Source: Erysipelatoclostridium sp. AM42-17 (lineage in GTDB: Bacteria; Bacillota_I; Bacilli_A; Erysipelotrichales; Coprobacillaceae). Taken from it: a stretch of 47,465 bases of DNA. A program made the position numbers and the translations under genes. Position 1 is the stretch's first letter; every line of letters begins with the position of its first letter. The notes under the pieces are model-generated. The model made no database searches. It saw only the letters and a program-made list of their open reading frames with translations, and had not been told where the DNA came from. The stretch covers positions 1 through 47,465 of the forward strand of contig NZ_QUIN01000019.1 in assembly GCF_003480255.1 (NCBI RefSeq), read 5' to 3'. Shown here piece by piece: positions 7,193-15,879 of the stretch.

Positions 7193-10100
7193 TTGGAATA
7201 AGGAAACAACATCTTCAATAGACATGGAAGTAATCGTTCCTTTATTGTTTTCAACGAACATATTAGATAAATCTTGTTTTTGTTCTTGTAATTTTTGAAT
7301 TCTTTCCTCAATTGAATTTTTCATGACAAGTTTGTATACTTGAACATTGTTTGTTTGACCAATACGATAAGCACGGTCTGTTGCTTGATTTTGAGCTGAC
7401 ATATTCCACCATGGGTCATAGTGGATAACGACAGAAGCACTTGTTAAGTTGAGACCAGTACCACCTGCTTTTAAGCTGATAAGGAAAACAGTCGTATCAT
7501 CTTTTTGGAAAGCATTAACAAGTTGATGACGTTTTATTTTGGTTGTAGAACCAGTTAACACATAATATGAAATATCGTTCTTTCTTAGTTCTTTTTCTAT
7601 TAAATCAAGAGAACTTGTAAATGAAGAGAATAATAAGACTTTTTGACCACTTTCTTTAGCTGTCGCAATAATATCCATACAAGTTTTTAATTTTGAACTA
7701 GGTTCCATTGTTTGAGGATAAACAATACGTTGATCACAACATAATTGACGTAATCTTGTCATCATTGCTAGAATTTGAATACGGTCTACATGATTAACTT
7801 GAATAGCATTTTGTAAATCAGTATTAATTTGACTTAAATTTGCAAGATAGATTTTCTCTTCTTCTGGTGTAAAGGAAATCATCACATTCTTTTCAATCTT
7901 ATCTGGAAGTTCGTTTAGAACTTCTTTTTTGGTTCTTCTTAAAATGAATGGTTCCACCATTTGTTTCAATTTCTTTTGTTTTTCTTGATCTTCATCTCTA
8001 ACGATAGGTGCTTCAAAGTTCTCTTTAAAATAATGATAATTATATAAGTAATGAGGCATTAAAAAGTCAAAGATTGACCATAATTCAGCTAATGAGTTTT
8101 CAATTGGGGTACCGGTTAAAGCAAAACGATGAAAACCATTAATTTCTTTTACTGCTTGAGCGTTTTTGGTACTTTGATTTTTAATATATTGAGCTTCGTC
8201 TAAAATAAGATAATAGAAAGTATAATCTTTATATAATTCATAATCACGACGAATATAATCGTATGATGTAATAACAACATCATAATCTTTAATTTGAGCG
8301 ATTGCTTGTTGTCTGGAAGATAATGGTCCAGCAATACATAATGTCTTTAAATCTTTAGAAAACTTATTGATTTCATCAGCCCAGTTATAAATAAGAGTTG
8401 CTGGTGAAATAACAATGCTGACATGATTTTCATCTTTACAGTCTTCTAATAAAGTGATCATTTGCAATGTTTTACCAAGCCCCATATCATCGGCTAGAAT
8501 ACCCCCAAAGCCATATTCAGACATGGTTTTAAGCCATTTAAAACCAGTGACCTGATAATCACGTAAAATAGGCTGATAAGCTTTAGGAACAGTGAATGAA
8601 GTTGTATTTGGTTTTTTGATGTGATCAATTAAATGAGAAAACTGTTCATCACGAGTAAATTGAATATGTGACTGACTAGCAAATTGATCTATATAAAGTG
8701 AATGATATTTATCGACCACGATTTTGCCGTCTTCAATTTTATTTTCATCAATATTTAAGTCTGAAATAAGATGTGATATTTCTTTTAATGTTTCATCATT
8801 TAAGTTAATGAACTCTCCATTTTTTAAGCGATGATAAGACTTATTATGTTGGAATGCAAGAATGATATTTTTTATTTCTTCTTTATCGACATGAATACTA
8901 TTTAAGTCGATTTCAAGTAAATTGTTTTTTAAATGGATTCCTGCATTTAATTGAAGATTTCTAGGTTTATTAAATTGTTTGATTTCTTCACTTATGTAAA
9001 TTTCACAACTATGATTTAATGAAGGAAGAATTTCAGTGATGAAATAATAAATGTCCTCTTCGTCATATAGATAATACATATTCGTAATATCGTCATAGCG
9101 TAAATATTGGTTAAGTGTCTCTAAAACTTGATCTAATTTTAAAGGTAAGATAAGTGAATTGATATCATCTAGAATAGTTTCACCTTGGTCATCTCGATAT
9201 TCTAAAGAAACTGTAAGTTCGTTATTATTGTTGATATCTACATAAACAAGTAGGGAAACATCAACTGGAAGATAATCATCAATATGATCTCCTTCAAAGT
9301 TAACATATGGAATAGCACTATCAATAATATATTTTGAGAATAGTGAAATATCATCATGAGAGATCATTAATGGTTCTTTTTCTAATAATGTAAGTAATGG
9401 TTTTAAAGCTTCACTGCATGCCTTAGAATAACGGTTTAAAGTATAATAATCAAAATAATAAATATATTGGTGTCCAATAAAAGTAATACCGTCTGTTTTT
9501 TTATTTTCAATTGTAATAAAGTCTTCTTCATCTTTGATAGTAAAAGTAAGATTATTTAAATCAATTGTGGTGAAGTTAATATTAATATCTAAATTATCAA
9601 AATGATGATAGAAGAAATCATCAATGTTTTCATTAGTTAAACGAATTGTTTTATCGTCGTGAAATTGTTTATAGTATTCTTCAATAAACTGAATTTGTTT
9701 TTGACTAGAATGGTCAAAAGAACTTAATTGATGATCAGTTGTAAGAGTCTTACCATATTGAATAACTTGATTTGTTTTAATGTCATAAATAAAATCATGG
9801 ATACTTTTAATAGCATAGCTTTTATCGTGAGCTATTTTATAAGATAAGTACAAGCGATCGAAACTTGTTTTAATATTAGGAATAAGATGAACTGGGCTTA
9901 CCAGTGGCATCTGCTTTGCTTTAATTTGTTTTTTATAAATATCAATAAGTTGATGACTTTTTTGAATTTGTTTTTGAATGTGTTCACTCTCTTGTTTTGC
10001 TTTAATGCTCTCTAATTGAACAGATTCGTTAATTTTTTGATTGAAAGAGTATGGAATATCTGACATTTCTAAACCATAAAATTTCAATAATAAAACTCCA

Positions 10101-10357
10101 ATGTGCTGACAGGCAAGTTCGTCTGGTTTACTGTCTTGGCAATCACATCCAAAATGAAGAATATTTCCACTTTTGTCTATAGAAACATGACATTGATGAT
10201 TTTGCCCTTCGTCTAACACACCGCCAATGATTTGGTAAGTATTTGCATCTTTAATTACCGACATTTGACAAATAGTTTGTTGTTTAAAAAGATGGTGTGC
10301 TTTTTTCCAATTGAGTTTGTTAAAGTATTTATTTATTTCATCATCTTTAATATACAT
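7190..10357 (-). CDS. SNF2-family ATPase/helicase with SWIM zinc finger
   Basis: A ~1055-residue Swi2/Snf2 protein of the bacterial SNF2_assoc type. The N-terminus has a SWIM zinc motif, C-x-C-x(8)-C-x-H, in GCDCQDSKPDELACQHIG near residue 73. A long SNF2-associated region follows. The ATPase core starts near residue 600, with Walker A GGILADDMGLGKTLQ (~616), DEAQ box LILDEAQYIKN and motif III LTGTPIEN. The C-terminal helicase lobe shows GGTGLNLTSASVVIHYDPWW and QATDRAYRIGQ. The ATG at 10357 was chosen because GGGGTGG lies 5 nt upstream; a GTG at 10366 would overlap that site. It probably remodels DNA-protein complexes or assists transcription/repair like RapA/HepA. No defence or restriction partner is next to it. 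Confidence 0.92.
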   Translation of the reverse strand: MYIKDDEINKYFNKLNWKKAHHLFKQQTICQMSVIKDANTYQIIGGVLDEGQNHQCHVSIDKSGNILHFGCDCQDSKPDELACQHIGVLLLKFYGLEMSDIPYSFNQKINESVQLESIKAKQESEHIQKQIQKSHQLIDIYKKQIKAKQMPLVSPVHLIPNIKTSFDRLYLSYKIAHDKSYAIKSIHDFIYDIKTNQVIQYGKTLTTDHQLSSFDHSSQKQIQFIEEYYKQFHDDKTIRLTNENIDDFFYHHFDNLDININFTTIDLNNLTFTIKDEEDFITIENKKTDGITFIGHQYIYYFDYYTLNRYSKACSEALKPLLTLLEKEPLMISHDDISLFSKYIIDSAIPYVNFEGDHIDDYLPVDVSLLVYVDINNNNELTVSLEYRDDQGETILDDINSLILPLKLDQVLETLNQYLRYDDITNMYYLYDEEDIYYFITEILPSLNHSCEIYISEEIKQFNKPRNLQLNAGIHLKNNLLEIDLNSIHVDKEEIKNIILAFQHNKSYHRLKNGEFINLNDETLKEISHLISDLNIDENKIEDGKIVVDKYHSLYIDQFASQSHIQFTRDEQFSHLIDHIKKPNTTSFTVPKAYQPILRDYQVTGFKWLKTMSEYGFGGILADDMGLGKTLQMITLLEDCKDENHVSIVISPATLIYNWADEINKFSKDLKTLCIAGPLSSRQQAIAQIKDYDVVITSYDYIRRDYELYKDYTFYYLILDEAQYIKNQSTKNAQAVKEINGFHRFALTGTPIENSLAELWSIFDFLMPHYLYNYHYFKENFEAPIVRDEDQEKQKKLKQMVEPFILRRTKKEVLNELPDKIEKNVMISFTPEEEKIYLANLSQINTDLQNAIQVNHVDRIQILAMMTRLRQLCCDQRIVYPQTMEPSSKLKTCMDIIATAKESGQKVLLFSSFTSSLDLIEKELRKNDISYYVLTGSTTKIKRHQLVNAFQKDDTTVFLISLKAGGTGLNLTSASVVIHYDPWWNMSAQNQATDRAYRIGQTNNVQVYKLVMKNSIEERIQKLQEQKQDLSNMFVENNKGTITSMSIEDVVSLFQ

Positions 10358-10391
10358 TCTATCCACCCCTATTGCTTCATTATAGCATTAT

Positions 10392-10420
10392 TTGCTTCAA
10401 TTAAGAAGATATAATAGAAT
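10392..10420 (+). promoter_or_regulatory. Promoter of pentapeptide-repeat gene
   Basis: TTGCTT (10392-10397), 17-nt spacer, TAGAAT (10415-10420), about 30 nt before the GTG start. Confidence 0.5.
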
Positions 10421-10450
10421 ATAAATTACAAGAAAATGGAGGAAGAAAAG

Positions 10451-11062
10451 GTGAATAGAAATAAACCTAAAATAAATCAACTTACAAAAGTTGATTATAT
10501 TGAAGATAAAGATGTGATAGAAGAAATTGAGGTAGAAAATTTAATAGATAATAATTATCATGACCATCAAAGATTATCAAGTTGTATTTTTAAAAAAGTG
10601 AGTTTTGTTGGAAAATTTCAAGAGTGTGATTTTGTTGATGTTATTTTTGATCATTGTGATTTAAGTAATTTAGATTTTTCAAAGCAAAGATTTTTAAGGG
10701 TGGAATTTATTGAATGCAGAATGAGTGGGATACGCTTTTGTGATGGACTTTTAGAAGATGTGCATTTTGATCAGTGCTTGATGCCTTATTCAAGCTTTGA
10801 TCAAGTAAGATTTAAAAGAACGTTTTTTAAAGAATGTATAATGAAAGAAACAGCTTTTTATGATTTGAACATGAAATATTGTTGCTTTAGTCGATGTACA
10901 TTACAAAAGAGTGAATGGATGAGGGTGAAAAGTCAAAAAATTGATGTCAGTGATAGTGATATTGAAGGAATACGTTTAGATTTTGATAGTTTACGTGATC
11001 TTGTTGTCAATACATTTCAAGCTATTGAATTATCAACTATGTTAGGCATTATCATAAAATAA
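10451..11062 (+). CDS. Pentapeptide-repeat protein
   Basis: About 203 residues. From residue ~45 the sequence follows the A(D/N)LxX pentapeptide rhythm, with Phe/Leu every fifth position: CIFKKVSFVGKFQECDF, then DLSNLDFSKQRFLRVEF, HFDQCLMPYSSFDQVRF and CCFSRCTLQKSEW. This predicts a right-handed quadrilateral beta-helix, as in the Qnr/McbG family, which mimics DNA and can protect gyrase. The N-terminal ~40 residues are acidic. The start is GTG at 10451: GGAGGA (10438-10443) gives the ideal spacing, while the ATG at 10436 lies on top of that site. Function beyond the fold is unknown; Qnr-like activity should not be assumed. Confidence 0.82.
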   Translation: MNRNKPKINQLTKVDYIEDKDVIEEIEVENLIDNNYHDHQRLSSCIFKKVSFVGKFQECDFVDVIFDHCDLSNLDFSKQRFLRVEFIECRMSGIRFCDGLLEDVHFDQCLMPYSSFDQVRFKRTFFKECIMKETAFYDLNMKYCCFSRCTLQKSEWMRVKSQKIDVSDSDIEGIRLDFDSLRDLVVNTFQAIELSTMLGIIIK

Positions 11063-11065
11063 AAG

Positions 11066-11088
11066 ATATACACTTTTTTGTGTATACC
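11066..11088. terminator. Weak bidirectional hairpin
   Basis: TATACAC (11067-11073) / GTGTATA (11080-11086) around a T6 loop, between two convergent genes. Read on minus it is followed by a T-rich run (TCTTTTATTTTAT), so it more likely ends the transporter transcript. Confidence 0.5.
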
Positions 11089-11095
11089 TTAAAGT

Positions 11096-12451
11096 TTATA
11101 ATGTGATAAAACCAAATGTAGATAATATATAACTTAGTAAAATAATAATGAGTGTTGGAATACAAATATATCTCATTGAAAAGATGTAAGCTTTTTCTCT
11201 TTTAAAGGCAGAGGTTGAAGCAACTTCATCATGAATGGTTTTAAATCCAGTGACTTTAATAACGAGTAATACTGTACATAAGGCAGAAATTGGCATCATA
11301 CATGAATTGGTAATAAAGTCAAAGAAATCTAGGATGGTCATACCTAATGGTTGAATCCAACTTAATAAGCCATATCCTAAAGAAGTTGGGATACCTAATG
11401 CTAGAATACCAATTAAAGAAGTAAGTGCGGCTTTTTTTCTTGAAAAATGGAATTGTTCCATAAATGTAGCAACAGCACATTCAGTAAGTGAAATTGCTGA
11501 AGTTAATGCTGCGAATAATACTAGTAGGAAAAAGACTACACCAATGATATGTCCTAAAGCTAGAGAATCAAAAACTTTAGGCATAGTAATAAACATTAAA
11601 GATGCTCCGGCATTAAGACTTCCTTTTCCAGAAAAAGCAAAGACAGCAGGAATAATCATTAAACCAGCAAGAAAAGCAATTAAAGTATCCATGATTTCTA
11701 CTTGGGTAATGGCTTTTTCCATATCAACATCTTTTTTCATATAAGAACCATATGTAAATAAAATACCCATACCAATTGATAATGAATAAAACATTTGTCC
11801 CATAGCTGCAATAACGGTCATAATGCTAAAACGAGAAAAATCAGGAATGAGATAATATTTCAATCCCTCAATAGCTCCAGGTGTTGTTAAACCATATACA
11901 GCAATAAAAGCAGCCATGACAACAAGTAAAGGCATTAAAACTTTACTTACTTTTTCAATTCCCTTTTCAACTCCTTTAATAACAACGATAAATGTTAATA
12001 GTGCAAAAACAACTAACCAAAAAGCAGGGGAAATAGGGTCGGATATAAATTGAGTAAAGTAATTATCTTGCGTAAGTTTATGTGCTGCACCAGTAAGATA
12101 AGCGTATAAATATTTACACACCCAACCACCAACAACACAGTAATAAGGAACAATTAACATCGGAATGATAGAATTAAGCCATCCTCCAAAACGTAATTTT
12201 TTGGCTCCTAGTTGATGATAAGCCTGAATTGGGTTTTTACGAGTTTTTCTTCCTAGTGCTGTTTCGCTTAGCAGTAAGGCAAATCCAACTGTTAAAGCTA
12301 AAATAACATAAGTAACGAGGAAAGTTCCGCCTCCATACTTAGCGGCTAAATAGGGGAAACGCCAAATATTTCCAAGTCCAACAGCTGATCCAGCAACAGC
12401 CATAACATAGCCAAGTCGTCCGGAAAAGCTTGATTTTTTATTGTTTTCCAT
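11096..12451 (-). CDS. Sodium-dependent transporter, NSS/SNF family
   Basis: A 451-residue member of the neurotransmitter:sodium symporter family (LeuT fold), which imports amino acids or related small molecules with Na+. TM1 carries the conserved GYVMAVAGSAVGLGNIWRFP with the unwound Na+/substrate site. TM6 has GQMFYSLSIGMGILFTYGS. About eleven helices are visible, as in short bacterial NSS members. The ATG at 12451 has GAAGGAGA 5-6 nt upstream; an in-frame TTG at 12466 sits on that site. It is monocistronic, with the tRNA operon behind it. The substrate is not predictable. Confidence 0.92.
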   Translation of the reverse strand: MENNKKSSFSGRLGYVMAVAGSAVGLGNIWRFPYLAAKYGGGTFLVTYVILALTVGFALLLSETALGRKTRKNPIQAYHQLGAKKLRFGGWLNSIIPMLIVPYYCVVGGWVCKYLYAYLTGAAHKLTQDNYFTQFISDPISPAFWLVVFALLTFIVVIKGVEKGIEKVSKVLMPLLVVMAAFIAVYGLTTPGAIEGLKYYLIPDFSRFSIMTVIAAMGQMFYSLSIGMGILFTYGSYMKKDVDMEKAITQVEIMDTLIAFLAGLMIIPAVFAFSGKGSLNAGASLMFITMPKVFDSLALGHIIGVVFFLLVLFAALTSAISLTECAVATFMEQFHFSRKKAALTSLIGILALGIPTSLGYGLLSWIQPLGMTILDFFDFITNSCMMPISALCTVLLVIKVTGFKTIHDEVASTSAFKREKAYIFSMRYICIPTLIIILLSYILSTFGFITL

Positions 12452-12517
12452 AATATTCTCCTTCAATAAAGTGCCATTCTATTATATCCAAATATAAAAG
12501 GTTAAGTCAATTATAAT

Positions 12518-12547
12518 GAAAATAAAAAAACCTCGATATAATCGAGG
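12518..12547 (-). terminator. Intrinsic terminator of minus-strand tRNA operon
   Basis: Stem CCTCGAT/ATCGAGG (12541-12547 with 12531-12537 on plus), loop of 3 nt, followed on minus by a T7 run. It lies 13 nt after the tRNA-Leu. Confidence 0.9.
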
Positions 12548-12559
12548 AATTTTATTAAT

Positions 12560-12643
12560 TGGTGCGGGTGACAGGAATCGAACCTGCACGCCATAGGCGC
12601 TAGATCCTAAGTCTAGTGCGTCTGCCAGTTTCGCCACACCCGC
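12560..12643 (-). tRNA. tRNA-Leu(TAG)
   Basis: 84-nt class II tRNA with GCGGGTG/CACCCGC acceptor, anticodon stem CTAGA/TCTAG, loop CTTAGGA (anticodon TAG), long variable arm and encoded CCA. Last gene of the operon. Confidence 0.96.
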
Positions 12644-12651
12644 ATAAAAAA

Positions 12652-12727
12652 TGGTGACTCGCAGGCGATTCGAACGCCTGACCCTCTGATTAAAAGTCAG
12701 ATGCTCTACCAACTGAGCTAGCGAGTC
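12652..12727 (-). tRNA. tRNA-Lys(TTT)
   Basis: Acceptor GACTCGC/GCGAGTC, anticodon stem TCTGA/TCAGA, loop CTTTTAA (anticodon TTT), CCA encoded. Identical to the tRNA-Lys at 47132. Confidence 0.97.
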
Positions 12728-12733
12728 ATTTTA

Positions 12734-12809
<76 letters not shown>

Positions 12810-12819
12810 TTATAAAAAA

Positions 12820-12895
12820 TGGTGGAGGTTAACGGGCTCGAACCGCTGACCCTCTGCTTGTAAAGCAGATGCTCTCCCAACTGAGCTAAACCTCC
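12820..12895 (-). tRNA. tRNA-Val(TAC)
   Basis: Acceptor GGAGGTT/AACCTCC, anticodon stem TCTGC/GCAGA, loop TTTACAA (anticodon TAC), CCA encoded. Differs from the tRNA-Val at 46791 by one base, at the first loop position. Confidence 0.97.
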
Positions 12896-12903
12896 AAAAA
12901 ATA

Positions 12904-12979
12904 TGGTGACTCGTACGGGATTCGAACCCGTGAATGCATGCGTGAAAGGCATGTGAGTTAACCGTTTCTCCAACGAGCC
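12904..12979 (-). tRNA. tRNA-Glu(TTC)
   Basis: Acceptor GGCTCGT/ACGAGTC with one G-T pair, anticodon stem CATGC/GCATG, loop CTTTCAC (anticodon TTC), CCA encoded. Confidence 0.97.
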
Positions 12980-12982
12980 ACA

Positions 12983-13058
12983 TGGCGCTTGAAGTAGGAC
13001 TCGAACCTACGACCGATCGGTTAACAGCCGATTGCTCTACCAACTGAGCTATTCAAGC
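12983..13058 (-). tRNA. tRNA-Asn(GTT)
   Basis: Acceptor GCTTGAA/TTCAAGC, G discriminator, anticodon stem ATCGG/CCGAT, loop CTGTTAA (anticodon GTT), CCA encoded. First gene of the operon Asn-Glu-Val-Thr-Lys-Leu. Confidence 0.97.
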
Positions 13059-13077
13059 AACTTAACAGTGCTCTAGT

Positions 13078-13106
13078 ATATTATCATAGCTTTTTGATTC
13101 GTGCAA
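13078..13106 (-). promoter_or_regulatory. Promoter of minus-strand tRNA operon
   Basis: On minus: TTGCAC (13106-13101), 17-nt spacer, TAATAT (13083-13078), about 20 nt before tRNA-Asn. Confidence 0.75.
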
Positions 13107-13149
13107 GTGTTTTTGAGAAAAAAGTTTAAATTTTTTAGCATACACAAAA

Positions 13150-13166
13150 GTGGTAATTGATACCAC
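13150..13166. promoter_or_regulatory. Palindrome, possible operator
   Basis: GTGGTA-ATTGA-TACCAC, a perfect 6-bp inverted repeat with a 5-nt spacer, 50 nt upstream of the -35 box of the PTS IIB gene. It has no T-tract, so it is not a terminator. It could be a repressor or activator site. Confidence 0.35.
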
Positions 13167-13215
13167 ATTTAACGATAAGAAAAAACATATAATATGATTA
13201 TTTATGATAAATCTA

Positions 13216-13244
13216 TTTACCTTTATAAAATGTTTAGGTATAAT
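13216..13244 (+). promoter_or_regulatory. Promoter of PTS IIB operon
   Basis: TTTACC (13216-13221), 17-nt spacer, TATAAT (13239-13244). Transcription would start close to 13251, giving a very short leader before GGAGGT. Confidence 0.75.
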
Positions 13245-13267
13245 GGATATAGTTGGAGGTCAATGAC

Positions 13268-13669
13268 ATGATTAGAATATTATTGTGTTGTGGTGGGGGT
13301 TTTTCTTCAAGTTACCTCACTGTAAAAATGCAAAATGAAATTAAAGATAAAAACTTACAAGATGAGGTTTTGATAGATTTTTATCCTTTTAAATTGGTTG
13401 ATGAAAAGATTGGAAACTATGATATTGTGATGTGTTGTCCTCATTTAAACTTTGAAATGAAACGATATGTAAAAGCTCATCATCCCAAGATTCCTTTCTA
13501 TTTGCTTCCACCTAGAATGTATGGACTCATGTCTTTTGATGAATTATATCAAGACGCTAAAGATGTGATAAAAGAATTTAAGCAAACAAAAATGAATCCT
13601 TTTCACTTTCCAGGTGAAGAAAACAATTTAAGAATAGAAAGAAGTCAAGCGTATTATCATATACATTAG
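13268..13669 (+). CDS. PTS lactose/cellobiose-type EIIB-like protein, stand-alone
   Basis: A 133-residue protein. The opening MIRILLCCGGGFSSSYL is the EIIB P-loop, in which a Cys (LLCCGGG) would carry the phosphoryl group. The fold continues with YDIVMCCPHLNFEMK. It is longer than the usual ~100-residue cellobiose IIB and ends in a polar tail. No IIA or IIC gene is adjacent, so it may act as an orphan sensor or serve a distant transporter. The ATG at 13268 is preceded by GGAGGT with a 7-nt spacer; a TTG at 13253 lies upstream of that site and was rejected. It appears to be first in a cluster with the small acidic protein, DegV and the dipeptidase. Confidence 0.75.
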   Translation: MIRILLCCGGGFSSSYLTVKMQNEIKDKNLQDEVLIDFYPFKLVDEKIGNYDIVMCCPHLNFEMKRYVKAHHPKIPFYLLPPRMYGLMSFDELYQDAKDVIKEFKQTKMNPFHFPGEENNLRIERSQAYYHIH

Positions 13670-13722
13670 ATTTCTTTAATATAAATAATGATTAAATCAG
13701 AATAATAATAGAGGAGAAGAAT

Positions 13723-13977
13723 ATGGATAAACAAAGAGAACAAGCAACAAAAATCGCACATCAATTTATTGTCTATCAAGAAAGTGAATGTGCAGATCAA
13801 AAGGAACAAGAACATCCTTTTGATGCTTTATGGCAAAGTATTTATGATATGTGTAAATTAATTCACTTTGAAATAGCAGATGGATTTAGTGAAGAAGAAT
13901 TTCAAGAAGCTTATCAGTGGTTAAAGAAGTATCAAGAATTAACGGACGACTATCAAACGTTTGAAATTGAATTTTAA
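13723..13977 (+). CDS. Small acidic protein of unknown function
   Basis: An 84-residue protein rich in Glu, Gln and Asp, predicted mostly helical, with no signal or membrane segment. GAGGAGAAGA lies just before the ATG. It lies 11 nt before the degV gene and 53 nt after the PTS IIB gene, same strand, so it is probably co-transcribed with both. I do not recognise a family. Confidence 0.6.
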   Translation: MDKQREQATKIAHQFIVYQESECADQKEQEHPFDALWQSIYDMCKLIHFEIADGFSEEEFQEAYQWLKKYQELTDDYQTFEIEF

Positions 13978-13988
13978 GGAGACCGACT

Positions 13989-14855
13989 ATGAATAAATAT
14001 TTAATTGTAACAGATACAACAAGTGCGATGTCTTTAGATATCGCCAATGAATATGGCATTGAATTGATTTCTCTTAGTGTATTACTTGATGGTCAAGAAT
14101 ATAAAGATCAACAAGATATTTCTACTGAAGAACTTTATCAGTATTTAAAAGATGATCAAACACCATCTACGAGTCAACCTAATACAGGTTATTTGATTGA
14201 AAAGATGGAACAATGGCAAAAAGAAAATTATGATGCCATTATCATTATTACATGTTCTAGTGATTTAAGTGGAACAAATAACGGCTTCCATCTTGCTAGA
14301 GATACGGTAGGGTTAGAAAATGTTTACATTTATGATAGCCGACAAGTAGGGGCACCGGTCATGGATATGGCAATAACTGCTAAAAAGATGGCAGATGAAG
14401 GACATGATGTTGATTCAATTATGAAGATGTTAGAAGAAAAGACAGCGCATAGTTTTTCTTTTTTACATCCAGATAATTTTAAACAATTATCTAGAAGTGG
14501 ACGTTTATCACCAATGGCTGCAAGAATGGGAACAATGTTAAAAATAAAAGCTTTACTTTGTTTAGATGAAAAAGGGCAAAGTGTAGATAAGTATGGAATG
14601 TGTCGTACGGAAGCTAAAATGGGAAAAATGATTGTTGATAAATTTAAGGAAGATGGTGTTAATAGTGATGAATATAAAATTTATATTTGTCATGCTGATA
14701 ACGCTAAAAGGGCGACTGCTGCTAAATTACTTTTTCATACGATGTTTCCTGGAATTGAAGTAGAAACACATTTGTTACCGGCTGTTCTTACTTGTCATGG
14801 TGGACTTGGATGTGTAAGTTATCATTATACATATAAAGGAAAGGGGAATCTTTAA
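13989..14855 (+). CDS. DegV family fatty-acid-binding protein
   Basis: A 288-residue DegV/FakB-type protein, which binds a long-chain fatty acid and can present it to the FakA kinase for phospholipid synthesis. The N-terminal domain has YLIVTDTTSAMS and the central SSDLSGTNNGFHLAR, the usual carboxylate-binding Ser/Thr residues. LSRSGRLSPMAARMG is the conserved second half. AAGGAGA precedes the ATG. The stop TAA overlaps the ATG of the dipeptidase gene (TAATG), so the two are translationally coupled. Confidence 0.93.
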   Translation: MNKYLIVTDTTSAMSLDIANEYGIELISLSVLLDGQEYKDQQDISTEELYQYLKDDQTPSTSQPNTGYLIEKMEQWQKENYDAIIIITCSSDLSGTNNGFHLARDTVGLENVYIYDSRQVGAPVMDMAITAKKMADEGHDVDSIMKMLEEKTAHSFSFLHPDNFKQLSRSGRLSPMAARMGTMLKIKALLCLDEKGQSVDKYGMCRTEAKMGKMIVDKFKEDGVNSDEYKIYICHADNAKRATAAKLLFHTMFPGIEVETHLLPAVLTCHGGLGCVSYHYTYKGKGNL

Positions 14856-15844
14856 TGCATGTAATTGATATGCATTGTGATACAATTTTAAAACTATATG
14901 AGAATCATTTGCAGAACAAAAATGGTTCATTATTAGAAAATGATGCGCATATTGATTTAAAGAAAATGAAACAAGGGGATTATCTATTACAAAATTTTGC
15001 TATGTTTGTTCATTTAGATGATCACCCTCATCCTTTTATTACAGCAAATAAACTTATCAATTATTACTATCAAGAAATAGAAAAATATCCAGAATATATT
15101 AAACCTGTTTTTTGTTATCAAGATATTATTGATCATCAAAAAGAAGGAGTCATGTCAAGTTTACTTACAATAGAAGAAGGTAATGTGATTGAAAATGACT
15201 TATCTTTATTACAACATTTCTATCGTTTAGGTGTAAGAATGATTACACTCACTTGGAATTTTGCTAACGGAATAGGATATCCTAATTTTACACGCGCTAA
15301 ATGTTATGAAGATACTTTAAAAATAAATACTCAAGATGGTTTAACAGATTTTGGTATAGAGTACATTCAAGAAATGGAACGATTAGGTATGATTATTGAT
15401 GTTTCTCATTTAAGCGATGCAGGATTTTATGATGTTTATCATCATACAACAAAACCGTTTGTTGCCAGTCACTCTAATGCTAGAGCATTATGCCACGTGG
15501 CAAGAAATATGTCTGACGATATGATTTTAAAACTAGCTAGTCGAGGCGGTGTCATGGGCATTAATTTTTGTGGTGATTTTTTACATGAACAACCTGGTGG
15601 AAATGCAAGAAGTTGTATTGAGGATATGGTTAAACATATTATGTATATTAAAGATTTGGCAGGTATTGATTGTATTGGTTTAGGAACTGACTTTGATGGT
15701 ATTGATAGTGAACTAGAAATGGATCATTGTGATAAAATGCAAGAATTAGCTAAAGCATTAGAAAAAGCAGGTTTAAGCCAAGAAGAAATAGAAAAAGTTT
15801 TTTATAAAAATGTATTACGTGTTTATAAAGAAATATTAAAATAA
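14855..15844 (+). CDS. Membrane dipeptidase (renal dipeptidase, peptidase M19)
   Basis: A 329-residue zinc dipeptidase. The binuclear site is visible: H-x-D in VIDMHCDTILKLY (His7, Asp9), the bridging Glu in LLTIEEGNVI, His in IIDVSHLSD and His in ASHSNARAL. GLGTDFDGID near the C-terminus is also typical. There is no signal peptide, so it is likely cytosolic despite the family name. It cleaves dipeptides, possibly including D-amino-acid ones. The start overlaps the degV stop by one base, and a strong terminator follows. Confidence 0.93.
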   Translation: MHVIDMHCDTILKLYENHLQNKNGSLLENDAHIDLKKMKQGDYLLQNFAMFVHLDDHPHPFITANKLINYYYQEIEKYPEYIKPVFCYQDIIDHQKEGVMSSLLTIEEGNVIENDLSLLQHFYRLGVRMITLTWNFANGIGYPNFTRAKCYEDTLKINTQDGLTDFGIEYIQEMERLGMIIDVSHLSDAGFYDVYHHTTKPFVASHSNARALCHVARNMSDDMILKLASRGGVMGINFCGDFLHEQPGGNARSCIEDMVKHIMYIKDLAGIDCIGLGTDFDGIDSELEMDHCDKMQELAKALEKAGLSQEEIEKVFYKNVLRVYKEILK

Positions 15845-15879
15845 AAATATTCCTAGTTGAATGACTAGGAATATTTTTT
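15843..15879. terminator. Bidirectional terminator between dipeptidase and mscL
   Basis: Stem AAAATATTCCTAGT (15844-15857) / ACTAGGAATATTTT (15864-15877), loop of 6 nt, with A- and T-runs on both sides. It covers both convergent stop codons. Confidence 0.9.

Noticed and set aside
7190..10357. SNF2 gene as part of a DISARM-like or restriction defence system
   Set aside because: Neighbours are a PTS IIC-like protein and a pentapeptide protein; no methylase, nuclease or PLD gene is present.
13253..13268. Upstream TTG start for the PTS IIB gene
   Set aside because: It precedes the GGAGGT site, which is well spaced only for the ATG at 13268.
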